Source of the DNA: Propionibacteriaceae bacterium UBA6238 | GTDB taxonomy: Bacteria > Actinomycetota > Actinomycetes > Propionibacteriales > Propionibacteriaceae | Length of the DNA: 31,107 bases | NCBI GenBank assembly: GCA_002441465.1 | Contig: DJWE01000101.1 | Span: 64,322 to 95,428 of the forward strand | Direction: 5' to 3' | In this document: one piece after another, positions 15,769 through 22,367 of the stretch | How positions within the stretch are numbered: the stretch's first letter is position 1 | How the letters are laid out: every line of letters begins with the position of its first letter | Made by a program: the position numbers and the translations under genes | Notes under the pieces: generated by a model | What the model saw: the letters and a program-made list of their open reading frames with translations, nothing else | Told to the model about the DNA's origin: nothing | Databases searched by the model: none

Positions 15769-16500
15769 GTGGCCACACTCAGCTTGCAGCTCTACACCCT
15801 TCGCGACCAGCTCACGACCGACCGGGACGCAACCCTCGCCGCGCTCGCGACGATGGGCCTGGACGAGGTGGAACCCTTCGGAATCGAGATCTTCGACTGG
15901 CTGCCGGCCGCTCTCGCCGCACATGGCCTCTCGGCGGGCAGCGCGCACGCCAACCTCGTCGCAGACCCGGACGCGGTGCTCGGCGCCGCCCAGGCGCTCG
16001 GGGTGAAGACCGTGTTCCAGCCCTACTGGGACCCGCAGAAGTGGCAGGACGAGGCGGGCATCCGCGAACTCGCGACGGCACTGAACGGGCTCGTCGACAC
16101 CTTCGCCGCCGCGGGCATCGCGATCGGCTACCACAACCACGACTTCGAGTTCACCGCCCCGGACGTCGACGGCACGCCCGCCTACGACTTCCTCGTCTCG
16201 CTGCTCGACCCGCGCGTCGCGCTCGAGGTGGACACCTACTGGGCCGCAGCCGGAGGACGCGACGTTGTGGCGCTGCTGGCCACCTACGGCGACCGGATCA
16301 CCCACCTGCACGTGAAGGACGGTCCCCTGCAGCCCTCGCGCAGCGGCGCGGCCAACGTGGTGCTCGGTACCGGCCGGATGGACCTGCCGCCGGTGTTGGA
16401 CGCCTCGGCCGGCCGCACCTGGGTGGTGGAGTTCGACTTCGCCGCGATCGACCCGGTCGACGAGGTCCGGCAGAGCGTGGCGTACCTCAAGGCGCGCTAA
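15769..16500 (+). CDS. TIM-barrel sugar phosphate isomerase/epimerase-like protein
   Basis: The 243-residue protein belongs to the AP-endonuclease-2-like TIM-barrel group (IolE/IolI-like). Visible metal and active-site candidates are H122 and H124 (GYHNHDFEF), E153 and D155 (LEVDTYW), H181 (HLHVKDG) and the glutamate in VVEFDF. I chose GTG 15769 because AGGAGG lies four bases upstream; ATG 15730 is in frame but would overlap the promoter region. It is the first gene of a tight three-gene operon and its TAA overlaps the next ATG by one base. It may isomerise or dehydrate an oxidised sugar or inositol; the substrate is unknown. Confidence 0.85.
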   Translation: MATLSLQLYTLRDQLTTDRDATLAALATMGLDEVEPFGIEIFDWLPAALAAHGLSAGSAHANLVADPDAVLGAAQALGVKTVFQPYWDPQKWQDEAGIRELATALNGLVDTFAAAGIAIGYHNHDFEFTAPDVDGTPAYDFLVSLLDPRVALEVDTYWAAAGGRDVVALLATYGDRITHLHVKDGPLQPSRSGAANVVLGTGRMDLPPVLDASAGRTWVVEFDFAAIDPVDEVRQSVAYLKAR

Positions 16501-17597
16501 TGCCGGTCGGTGTCGGCCTGGTCGGCGCCGGCAACATCTCCACCCAGTACCTCACCCACCTCACCACCTACCCCGACCTGCGGGTGGTCGCGGTGGGTGA
16601 CCTGGACCCGACGCGGGCCGCCGAGCAGGCGCGAGCCTTCGGCGTCCCGATCTGGGGTGGCGTGGACGTGGTGGTCGACCATCCCGACGTGGAGGTGGTG
16701 GTGAACCTGACCATCCCGTCCGCGCACGTGGAGATCTCTACCCGGGCCGTGCGGGCGGGCAAGCACGTCTGGAGCGAGAAGCCGCTCGGCCTCGACCGCG
16801 GGTCCGCACGCGCGTTGCTGGACGAGGCCACCGCCGCGGGCGTGCAGGTGGGCTGTGCCCCCGACACCGTCCTCGGCCCCGGCCTGCAGGCCACCCTGCG
16901 CGCGCTCGCCGGAGGCTCGCTCGGACGTCCGGTGGCCGGGCTGGCGATCATGCAGGGGCCCGGCCCGGACGCCTGGCACCCCGACCCGGAGTTCTTCTTC
17001 GCCGAGGGCGGTGGTCCGGTGCTGGACATGGGGCCCTACTACCTGACCGCGCTGGTGTCCGGCCTCGGGCCGGTGACCTCCGTGGTCGCCGCGGGCGGGC
17101 GAGCCCGCGACGTCCGCCGGATCGTGGCCGGGCCACGGACCGGCACCGAGTTCGCCGTGTCGGTGCCGACAACGGCAAATGTGTTGCTGCGGCACGCCCA
17201 GGGGGCGTCGTCGGTGTGCCTGTTCTCCTTCGACTCCGGGCGTGCCCGGACCGGCGTCCTGGAGTTCCAGGCCGTCGACGGCACGATCGTCGCACCCGAT
17301 CCGAACCGGTTCGACGGCACCCTCACCACCCACGTGGCCGGCGAGCCTCGCGATGTCGTGGAGGTCGAGGCGGACGGGGCGGGCCGAGGCATCGGGGTGG
17401 TCGACCTGGTCCGGTCGCTGGCCCAGGGGTCGACGCCGCGGGCGAACGGCGAGCTCGCCTACCACGTCCTCGATGTCATGCTTGCCATCAACGAATCGAT
17501 CGAATCCGGCGAAGCGGTCGTGGTCAGCTCCGTCCCGCCCGTCGTCGAAGCGCTGCCGGAGGGCTGGAGCCCTCTGGTCGCACAGTCATCACACTGA
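16500..17597 (+). CDS. Gfo/Idh/MocA-family oxidoreductase, second copy
   Basis: The 365-residue protein has the Rossmann motif GLVGAGNIS (GxGxxS, 9-14) and EKP at 93-95. The motif that usually contains the catalytic His reads LDMGPYYLTAL, so Tyr stands in the His position, as in the glucose-fructose oxidoreductase-like branch. It shares little obvious sequence with the first oxidoreductase, so it is probably not a recent duplicate. The start overlaps the isomerase stop (TAATG), so translation is likely coupled. It probably oxidises or reduces a sugar intermediate in the same pathway. Confidence 0.87.
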   Translation: MPVGVGLVGAGNISTQYLTHLTTYPDLRVVAVGDLDPTRAAEQARAFGVPIWGGVDVVVDHPDVEVVVNLTIPSAHVEISTRAVRAGKHVWSEKPLGLDRGSARALLDEATAAGVQVGCAPDTVLGPGLQATLRALAGGSLGRPVAGLAIMQGPGPDAWHPDPEFFFAEGGGPVLDMGPYYLTALVSGLGPVTSVVAAGGRARDVRRIVAGPRTGTEFAVSVPTTANVLLRHAQGASSVCLFSFDSGRARTGVLEFQAVDGTIVAPDPNRFDGTLTTHVAGEPRDVVEVEADGAGRGIGVVDLVRSLAQGSTPRANGELAYHVLDVMLAINESIESGEAVVVSSVPPVVEALPEGWSPLVAQSSH

Positions 17598-17608
17598 GAG
17601 GAACACCA

Positions 17609-18541
17609 ATGAAGCTGGGAATGCTCACCGCCTGCCTGCCGTCCTGGTCGCTGGAGCAGATCGCCGAGTACGCCTCGGGGCAGGGCTACCAGTGCCTGGA
17701 AGTGGCGTGTTGGCCGGGCGGCCCGGGCCGTCCGTTCGAAGCGTCCCATCTGCCGGTGGCTCGCTGGACCGGCGCCGACGTCGAGGCCACCAAGGCGCTG
17801 ATGGAGCGCACCGGGCTGGAGATCTCCTCGCTGGCCTACTACGAGAACAACCTGATCGGCGACCTGGGCCGTCGCGAGGAGATTCGCACCCACGTCAAGG
17901 CGTGCATCGACGCCGCGCAGTCGCTGGGCGTGGAGACCGTCGGCACGTTCATCGGACGCGACGTCACGAAGTCGGTGGTCGACAACATGGCCGAGGCGGA
18001 GCGGATCTTCCCCGAGCTGGTCGACTACGCCGGCGAGCGCGGGGTGAAGATCATCATCGAGAACTGCGTGATGGAGGGCTGGCACCCGGACGGCTATCCG
18101 GCCAACCTGGCCTACTCCCCGGAGCTGTGGGAGTGGCTGACCACCAAGCTCGGGCTCTACCTGAACTGGGATCCGTCCCATCTGACCTGGATCGGGATCG
18201 ACCCGGTGGAGACCATCCGGCCGTTCGCGAAGTACATCGTCCACGCCCAGGCCAAGGATCTCGAGCTGTTCCCCGCCAAGCGCAACCAGTACGGCTTCTT
18301 CGGAGTGGTCGACAAGGGGGGCAACCCGTGGGAGATGGGCTGGTGGCGGTTCCGGGTCCCCGGACGCGGCACCGTGGACTGGCCGAAGGTCGTCGACCGC
18401 CTCTACGAGGTCGGCTTCACCGGGACGCTCTCGGTCGAGCACGAGGACCCGCTGTGGGGTGGCACTCCGGAGAAGGTCGTCGAGGGCCTGCGGATCGCCT
18501 ACACCACGTTGCGTCCGCTGATCGGCGACGTCGAGGTGTAG
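17609..18541 (+). CDS. TIM-barrel sugar isomerase/epimerase (IolE/DgpC-like), second copy
   Basis: The 310-residue protein starts at ATG 17609 behind AGAGGA, 11 bp after the oxidoreductase. It has the four-ligand metal site typical of this fold: E151 (IIENC), D188 and H191 (NWDPSHL), H212 (HAQAKD) and E277 (SVEHED). It is longer than the first copy, with an insertion around 220-255 (RNQYGFFGVVDKGG). Pairing with Gfo/Idh enzymes recalls myo-inositol catabolism and the oxidise-then-eliminate route for glycosides, where a TIM-barrel protein acts on a 3-keto sugar. Which applies cannot be told from sequence. Confidence 0.85.
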   Translation: MKLGMLTACLPSWSLEQIAEYASGQGYQCLEVACWPGGPGRPFEASHLPVARWTGADVEATKALMERTGLEISSLAYYENNLIGDLGRREEIRTHVKACIDAAQSLGVETVGTFIGRDVTKSVVDNMAEAERIFPELVDYAGERGVKIIIENCVMEGWHPDGYPANLAYSPELWEWLTTKLGLYLNWDPSHLTWIGIDPVETIRPFAKYIVHAQAKDLELFPAKRNQYGFFGVVDKGGNPWEMGWWRFRVPGRGTVDWPKVVDRLYEVGFTGTLSVEHEDPLWGGTPEKVVEGLRIAYTTLRPLIGDVEV

Positions 18542-18549
18542 CCGGCGCG

Positions 18550-19029
18550 TCAGCTGACGCCGCAGGCCGTCACCGCGTCCCGCAGCGACTGCCGTACCGT
18601 GGCCCGCTCCGCTTCGGTCAGCCGTCCGACCGGGCGGGTGAGCGACACCTCGGCCAGGCAGTTCTGCTGGTCGCTGGTCAGCGCGGCCCAGCGGAACCCG
18701 AGTCGGGCCCGATCGCCGACGCGCGGCGGCACGTTGACCTCGCAGGACGCGAGCGCGGAGCGCACCTGCTGACGCAGCTGGGCGGCCTGGTCGTCGGTGA
18801 GTCGGCCCTCCGGACGGTGCAGGTTGGCGTCGGCGAGACAGTGGCGCTGCACGTCGGTGAGCGCCCCGTAGAACCAGGCGACACCCGCGCCGCGGGTCAG
18901 GTCCGCGCTGGCGGTCGCGGTCGGGCTTGGCGCGGCCGTGGTGGGATCGGCGGACGCCTGGACGGCGTACACGCCGCCCACGAGCGCGAGGGCTGCCGTT
19001 CCGGTGACGATGGACGTGGTCAGTGACAT
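18550..19029 (-). CDS. Secreted protein with two 60-residue-period cysteine repeats
   Basis: I do not recognise the family. ATG 19029 has AAGGAGGAAG just upstream. Residues 5-27 form a signal peptide or membrane anchor (TAALALVGGVYAVQASA), followed by a Pro/Thr/Ala linker to about 45. The rest is two copies of one motif, 56-98 and 116-158, offset by exactly 60 with no gaps. The shared pattern is ALT..Q..CLA...L.RP.GRLT, then Arg-rich helix and A...C.V. Cysteines fall at C64/C96 and C124/C156, 32 apart in each copy, suggesting one disulfide per helical hairpin. It is divergent from the two-component system and may be its target or ligand partner; that is inference. Confidence 0.75.
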   Translation of the reverse strand: MSLTTSIVTGTAALALVGGVYAVQASADPTTAAPSPTATASADLTRGAGVAWFYGALTDVQRHCLADANLHRPEGRLTDDQAAQLRQQVRSALASCEVNVPPRVGDRARLGFRWAALTSDQQNCLAEVSLTRPVGRLTEAERATVRQSLRDAVTACGVS

Positions 19030-19147
19030 GGCTTCCTCCTTGTTGTCGGCTTCGATGCTCTCCCGGACGGCTGGACGCGGCGTCAACGAAAGCTGGAGAT
19101 CTGCTGGAAGCCGGGTCGGCGCCTCGAACCGGACCCCGGGTTGCTGG

Positions 19148-19153
19148 CATCTT
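19148..19153 (+). promoter_or_regulatory. Candidate -10 (CATCTT) for leaderless response-regulator gene
   Basis: CATCTT keeps the A2 and T6 positions of a -10 and ends six bases before GTG 19160, which has no Shine-Dalgarno. The match is weak on its own; the shared geometry with other genes supports it. Confidence 0.35.
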
Positions 19154-19159
19154 GTACGC

Positions 19160-19846
19160 GTGGACGCAATCCCGCGGGTGCTCGTGGTCGACGACGAGGA
19201 GAACATCTCCTTCCTGGTCGGCTCGGCGCTGCGCCTGCAGGGCTACCAGGTCGACACGGCGGACACCGGAGCTGCCGCACTGGCCGCCGCGGCGTCCGGG
19301 GATCCCCAGGTGGTGGTGCTGGACATCCAACTCCCCGATCTGGACGGCTACGAGGTGTTGCGGCGGCTCCGGGCAGCGGGCAGCAAGGCCGCGGTGATCT
19401 TCCTGACCGCGCGCGGCACCACTGGCGACCGGGTCCGCGGGCTCACCTCCGGCGGCGACGACTACGTGGTGAAGCCGTTCGCCCTCGAGGAGTTGGTTGC
19501 GCGCGTCCAGGTCGCCCTGCGGCGACGCGGCGAGGCGCCCGATCCGGTGCACCGCTGGCAGGTGGCCGATCTGGTCCTGGACGCCGACGCCCACCGGGTC
19601 TGGCGAGCGGAGACCGAGGTCACGCTGTCGGCAACCGAGTTCAGGCTGCTCGCCTGCCTGATCGCCAACGCCGGACGTGTGGTCACTCGCGACCGGATTC
19701 TGGACGAGGTGTGGCACTACGACTTCGGCGGCGAGTCGGCGATCATCGAGTCGTTCATCTCCAGCCTGCGCAAGAAGGTGGACGCGGACGGGCCTCGGCT
19801 GATCCACACCGTCCGCGGTGTCGGCTATGCCGTGCGGGAGCCGTGA
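19160..19846 (+). CDS. OmpR/PhoB-family response regulator
   Basis: It is a DNA-binding output protein of a two-component system. The 228-residue protein has a receiver domain with acidic pocket D11/D12 (VVDDEE), phosphoacceptor D55 (VLDIQLP), the Thr/Ser switch in FLTARG and the Lys in VVKPF. A winged-helix domain follows (SATEFRLLACL ... VRGVGYAV). I chose GTG 19160; upstream codons in this frame run into the promoter of the divergent gene. Its stop overlaps the kinase ATG by one base (TGATG). The layout is like MprA/TcrA-type regulators, but the signal is unknown. Confidence 0.93.
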   Translation: MDAIPRVLVVDDEENISFLVGSALRLQGYQVDTADTGAAALAAAASGDPQVVVLDIQLPDLDGYEVLRRLRAAGSKAAVIFLTARGTTGDRVRGLTSGGDDYVVKPFALEELVARVQVALRRRGEAPDPVHRWQVADLVLDADAHRVWRAETEVTLSATEFRLLACLIANAGRVVTRDRILDEVWHYDFGGESAIIESFISSLRKKVDADGPRLIHTVRGVGYAVREP

Positions 19847-21237
19847 TGACGCTGCGCCGGCGGCTGGCGGCCGCGATCACCACGCTGTTGGTGGTCACTG
19901 CGCTGGCGTTCGCCGGGGTGGCGCTCTCCCAGCGCGCCTACCTGATCGTGCAGCTGGACGAACGGCTCACCACGCTGAGCGGGGACGGCCGTGCCCTGCT
20001 CGCGGTGGCCAGCCGGGCGGACGCGGGGAACGACGCTGCGGCCGGCCTGCTCACCGATGTCTACATCGGCGTCCTGCGGGCCAACGGGACTCTGGTGACC
20101 GTGCTCGCGCCCACCGCCGAACCCGGCCTGGTGCCGGTCCTGCTCGGCAATGAGCGCGACGCGGGGACGGTGACCCGGTCCGTCGCGGGGGGCGGCGAAC
20201 GCGTCCGGATGATCGAAGCGCCGCTCGTTGGCGGACGCTATGCCGTGGTGGCGCTGTCCATGGCGACGGTGGAGGCGGCGTCTCGCCGGCTGCTGTTCGC
20301 GCTCGGCCTGGCCTGGCTCGCCGTCGCGGCGGCCGCGGGGCTGGTCGCCTACTGGGTGGACCGGCTCGGGCTGCGTCCGATTGCCCGGCTCACGGCCGCG
20401 GCGGAGCAGGTCACCGCATCGGGTGGACGGGCTCCGGTGCAGGTGCAGGCCGCCGACCCGGACACGGAGGCCGGGCGGCTCGGCTCGGCGTTCAACGCGA
20501 TGGTGGTGACCACAGCCGCGGGACAGGAGGAGTTGCGACGCTTCGTCGCCGACGCCAGCCACGAGCTGCGCACCCCTCTGACCACCCTGCGCGGGTACTC
20601 CTCGCTCTACGCGGCCGGCGGGCTCGCCTCCGAGGGGCAGGTCGCCGACGCCATGGGACGGATCAACGCCGAGGCGTCCCGGATGGCACGAATCGTCGAC
20701 GACCTGCTCGACTTGACCGCACTGACCGACCGCACGGCCCTCGAGGTGGCCCGGCTGGATCTCGGTGTCGTGGTCGAGGAACTGGCCGCCGACCTGAGGG
20801 TCCGCGATCCCGACCGAACGGTCACGGTGGAGCGATCCGGCGCAACCACCGTGCTCGCCGACCCCGACCGGATCCGGCAGGCACTGACCGCACTGGTGGC
20901 GAACGCGGTGAAGTACTCACCGCAGGGTTCTCCGATCGTGCTCGGTGCGGCGCAGCTCGGCTCTGGGGTGCGGGCCTGGGTGAGCGATCGGGGTCGCGGC
21001 ATCGCGTCCGAGGAGCTGCCGCGGGTGTTCGATCGCTTCTATCGGGTCCGGTCGGCCTCTGCCGGGGGAGGCGCCGCTGCGTCGACTCCGAAAGGTTCCG
21101 GGCTCGGCCTGGCGATCGTTGCGGCGATCGTCTCGGCTCACCGCGGACGGTACGGCGTCGACTCCGTCCTCGGTCAGGGATCGACGTTCTGGCTGGAGCT
21201 GTCCAGCTCGGGAGCGACGGAAATTGCGTCCACGTGA
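19846..21237 (+). CDS. Sensor histidine kinase
   Basis: It is the membrane partner of the preceding regulator. The 463-residue protein has a first helix at 8-28, an extracytoplasmic loop of about 120 residues, and a second helix at about 150-170. A HAMP segment follows (LRPIARLTAAAEQV), then the dimerisation/phosphoacceptor site with H239 (ASHELRTPLTTLRG). The ATP domain shows the N box ANAVKYSP, G1 DRGRGI, F box FDRFYRV and G2 GSGLGLAI. The sensor loop has no cysteines and no recognised ligand domain. Its stop codon overlaps the first bases of the operator controlling the thioredoxin gene, so readthrough into the next unit is possible. Confidence 0.94.
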   Translation: MTLRRRLAAAITTLLVVTALAFAGVALSQRAYLIVQLDERLTTLSGDGRALLAVASRADAGNDAAAGLLTDVYIGVLRANGTLVTVLAPTAEPGLVPVLLGNERDAGTVTRSVAGGGERVRMIEAPLVGGRYAVVALSMATVEAASRRLLFALGLAWLAVAAAAGLVAYWVDRLGLRPIARLTAAAEQVTASGGRAPVQVQAADPDTEAGRLGSAFNAMVVTTAAGQEELRRFVADASHELRTPLTTLRGYSSLYAAGGLASEGQVADAMGRINAEASRMARIVDDLLDLTALTDRTALEVARLDLGVVVEELAADLRVRDPDRTVTVERSGATTVLADPDRIRQALTALVANAVKYSPQGSPIVLGAAQLGSGVRAWVSDRGRGIASEELPRVFDRFYRVRSASAGGGAAASTPKGSGLGLAIVAAIVSAHRGRYGVDSVLGQGSTFWLELSSSGATEIAST

Positions 21238-21253
21238 TACCCTAGGGGGTATC
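21236..21253. promoter_or_regulatory. CsoR/CstR-family operator upstream of thioredoxin
   Basis: GATACCCTAGGGGGTATC has 6-bp inverted arms (GATACC/GGTATC) around the GC-rich centre typical of CsoR-family sites. Its central 16 bases are identical to the site before the sulfide:quinone oxidoreductase gene at 23861-23880. It lies 17 bp before the thioredoxin start and just upstream of AAAAGGAG. Confidence 0.8.
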
Positions 21254-21270
21254 TGGAAAAGGAGTTGCCC

Positions 21271-21648
21271 ATGGCCACGCAGAACCTGACTGCCGCCACG
21301 TTCGAGCAGACCGTGACTGAGAACGACATCGTACTCGTCGACTTCTGGGCCGCGTGGTGCGGACCCTGCCGGATGTTCGCCCCAGTCTACGAGGCAGCCT
21401 CGGAGAAGCATCCGGACCTCGTCTTCGGCAAGGTGGACACCGAGGCCGAACGCGAGCTCGCCGCCGCCGCGCGGATCATGTCCATTCCCACCCTGATGGT
21501 GTTCCGCGAAGGCATCCTGGTCTACGCCCAGCCAGGGGCGATGCCGGCGCAGCCGCTCGAAGAGCTGATCGCAGCCGTCCGGGCCGCCGACATGGATGCC
21601 GTCCGGGCCGAACTGGCCGAGCAGGAACCGGCCGAGACCGCGTCATGA
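21271..21648 (+). CDS. trxA: Thioredoxin-family protein
   Basis: It is a cytoplasmic dithiol reductant. The 125-residue protein has the classic active site WCGPC (C30, C33) and the cis-Pro motif SIPTLMVF. A C-terminal extension of about 20 residues is rich in Ala and Glu. ATG 21271 is set by AAAAGGAG six bases upstream. The gene sits behind a CsoR-type operator and before the regulator gene, so it is more likely a specialised reductase for protein persulfides or sulfide stress than the general housekeeping thioredoxin. That role is inference from the promoter. Confidence 0.9.
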   Translation: MATQNLTAATFEQTVTENDIVLVDFWAAWCGPCRMFAPVYEAASEKHPDLVFGKVDTEAERELAAAARIMSIPTLMVFREGILVYAQPGAMPAQPLEELIAAVRAADMDAVRAELAEQEPAETAS

Positions 21649-21660
21649 GCCCCTCGCCGC

Positions 21661-21676
21661 ATACGCCGGCAGGTAT
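21661..21676. promoter_or_regulatory. Degenerate operator before the CsoR-family regulator
   Basis: ATACGCCGGCAGGTAT keeps the ATAC...GTAT arms at the same 16-base spacing as the two strong sites and overlaps a -10-like TATGAT (21674-21679). It may be a weaker autoregulatory site. The centre does not match, so confidence is limited. Confidence 0.4.
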
Positions 21677-21679
21677 GAT
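21674..21679 (+). promoter_or_regulatory. Candidate -10 (TATGAT) of the regulator gene
   Basis: TATGAT would start a transcript near 21686, about 28 bases before ATG 21714, with GAGGGA as ribosome site. A -35 is not visible. The gene may also be read from the thioredoxin promoter. Confidence 0.4.
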
Positions 21680-21713
21680 TTCCCTCATTCGCAACGCTGA
21701 GGGAGCCGCAACC

Positions 21714-21977
21714 ATGCAACTCGACACCGATGACCTGAGTGGAGTGCTCAAGCGCCTCAAGCGGGCCCAGGGGCAGATCGGCGGGATCATCCGGATGATC
21801 GAGGAGGGCCGGGACTGCAAGGACATCGTCACGCAGCTCGCGGCCGTCTCGAAAGCTCTCGATCGGGCGGGTTTCGCCGTGATTGCCGCGGGCCTCAAGC
21901 AGTGCATCACCGAAGACCCGGACGGCGACGGCGTGGATACCGCTTCCTTGGAGAAGCTCTTCCTCTCCCTGGCCTGA
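21714..21977 (+). CDS. CsoR/CstR-family repressor, probably persulfide-sensing
   Basis: The 87-residue all-helical protein belongs to the DUF156/CsoR family (LKRLKRAQGQIGGIIRMIEEGRDC). Copper-sensing CsoR uses Cys, His and Cys. Here the cysteines are kept (C35 and C64), but the position equivalent to the His, four before the second Cys, is G60. Loss of the His with both cysteines kept is the pattern of CstR-type sensors, which form a persulfide bridge. The operators at 21236 and 23861 flank thioredoxin and sulfide:quinone oxidoreductase, which supports sulfide rather than copper. ATG 21714 follows GAGGGA; an upstream ATG at 21675 would overlap the -10. Confidence 0.85.
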   Translation: MQLDTDDLSGVLKRLKRAQGQIGGIIRMIEEGRDCKDIVTQLAAVSKALDRAGFAVIAAGLKQCITEDPDGDGVDTASLEKLFLSLA

Positions 21978-21989
21978 GAACGGCACGCC

Positions 21990-22019
21990 GAGGGCGCCAC
22001 GCAACTGCGTGGCGCCCTC
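21990..22019 (+). terminator. Terminator after the CsoR-family gene
   Basis: A perfect 13-bp stem (GAGGGCGCCACGC at 21990-22002, its complement at 22007-22019) with loop AACT begins 12 bp after the stop. It is followed by GCTTCAT rather than a T-tract. Confidence 0.8.
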
Positions 22020-22122
22020 GCTTCATGTCCGGCGACGCACGAGTCGGGCGTCCTGGCGGCTGGGGGACTGCGACCCGGATTGGGTGGGGTGAGGGGTCGT
22101 GGTCGGAGCCGACGGAACGGAA

Positions 22123-22177
22123 CGACCCACTTCTGTCGGCCTCGGAGAGCCCGCAGCGGGACGACAGGAGTGGGTCG
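22123..22177 (-). terminator. Large hairpin ending the sulfide operon
   Basis: The arms CGACCCACTTCTGTCG (22123-22138) and CGACAGGAGTGGGTCG (22162-22177) pair over 16 bp with one G-T wobble. The loop contains a second small hairpin, CCCGC-A-GCGGG. It begins 8 bp beyond the minus-strand stop at 22186 and is followed on that strand by TTCCGTTCC. It probably terminates the leftward operon and insulates it from the convergent regulator gene. Confidence 0.6.
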
Positions 22178-22185
22178 AGAAGCCG

Positions 22186-22365
22186 CTAGTGGTGACCCTT
22201 GATCACCATCCGCATGATCCGCAGATCGAACGCGACGAAACGCAGGAACTGGAACGGGACGTTGCGTCGCGTGCGCAACGTCTTGGTGGTCGGCAGTGGC
22301 GCCTTGGACAAGTCGACGATCGGATCGCCGCCGCCGGCGGGTTCGTGCATGGTGAGCTGGGACAT
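22186..22365 (-). CDS. 59-residue protein coupled to sulfide:quinone oxidoreductase
   Basis: I recognise no named family. The ATG is 2 bp after the stop of the oxidoreductase gene, with GGAG in the preceding codons, so the two are surely cotranscribed and probably coupled. The protein has an acidic/Gly start (MHEPAGGGDPIVDLSK), a Thr/Arg-rich middle (PTTKTLRTRRN), and an amphipathic hydrophobic-basic end (FQFLRFVAFDLRIMRMVIKG). That end could lie on the membrane surface. It has no cysteine. It may help dock or stabilise the oxidoreductase at the membrane. Confidence 0.7.
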   Translation of the reverse strand: MSQLTMHEPAGGGDPIVDLSKAPLPTTKTLRTRRNVPFQFLRFVAFDLRIMRMVIKGHH

Positions 22366-22367
22366 GG

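Noticed and set aside
18547..18560. Perfect 14-bp palindrome GCGTCAGCTGACGC between convergent genes
   Set aside because: It has no loop, no T-tract, and overlaps the last codons of the minus-strand gene. Too weak to call a terminator or operator.
21714..21977. The CsoR-family protein as a copper sensor (CsoR)
   Set aside because: The position of the copper-binding His is Gly, and the operators flank sulfide and thiol genes rather than a copper ATPase or chaperone. Not excluded without metal binding data.
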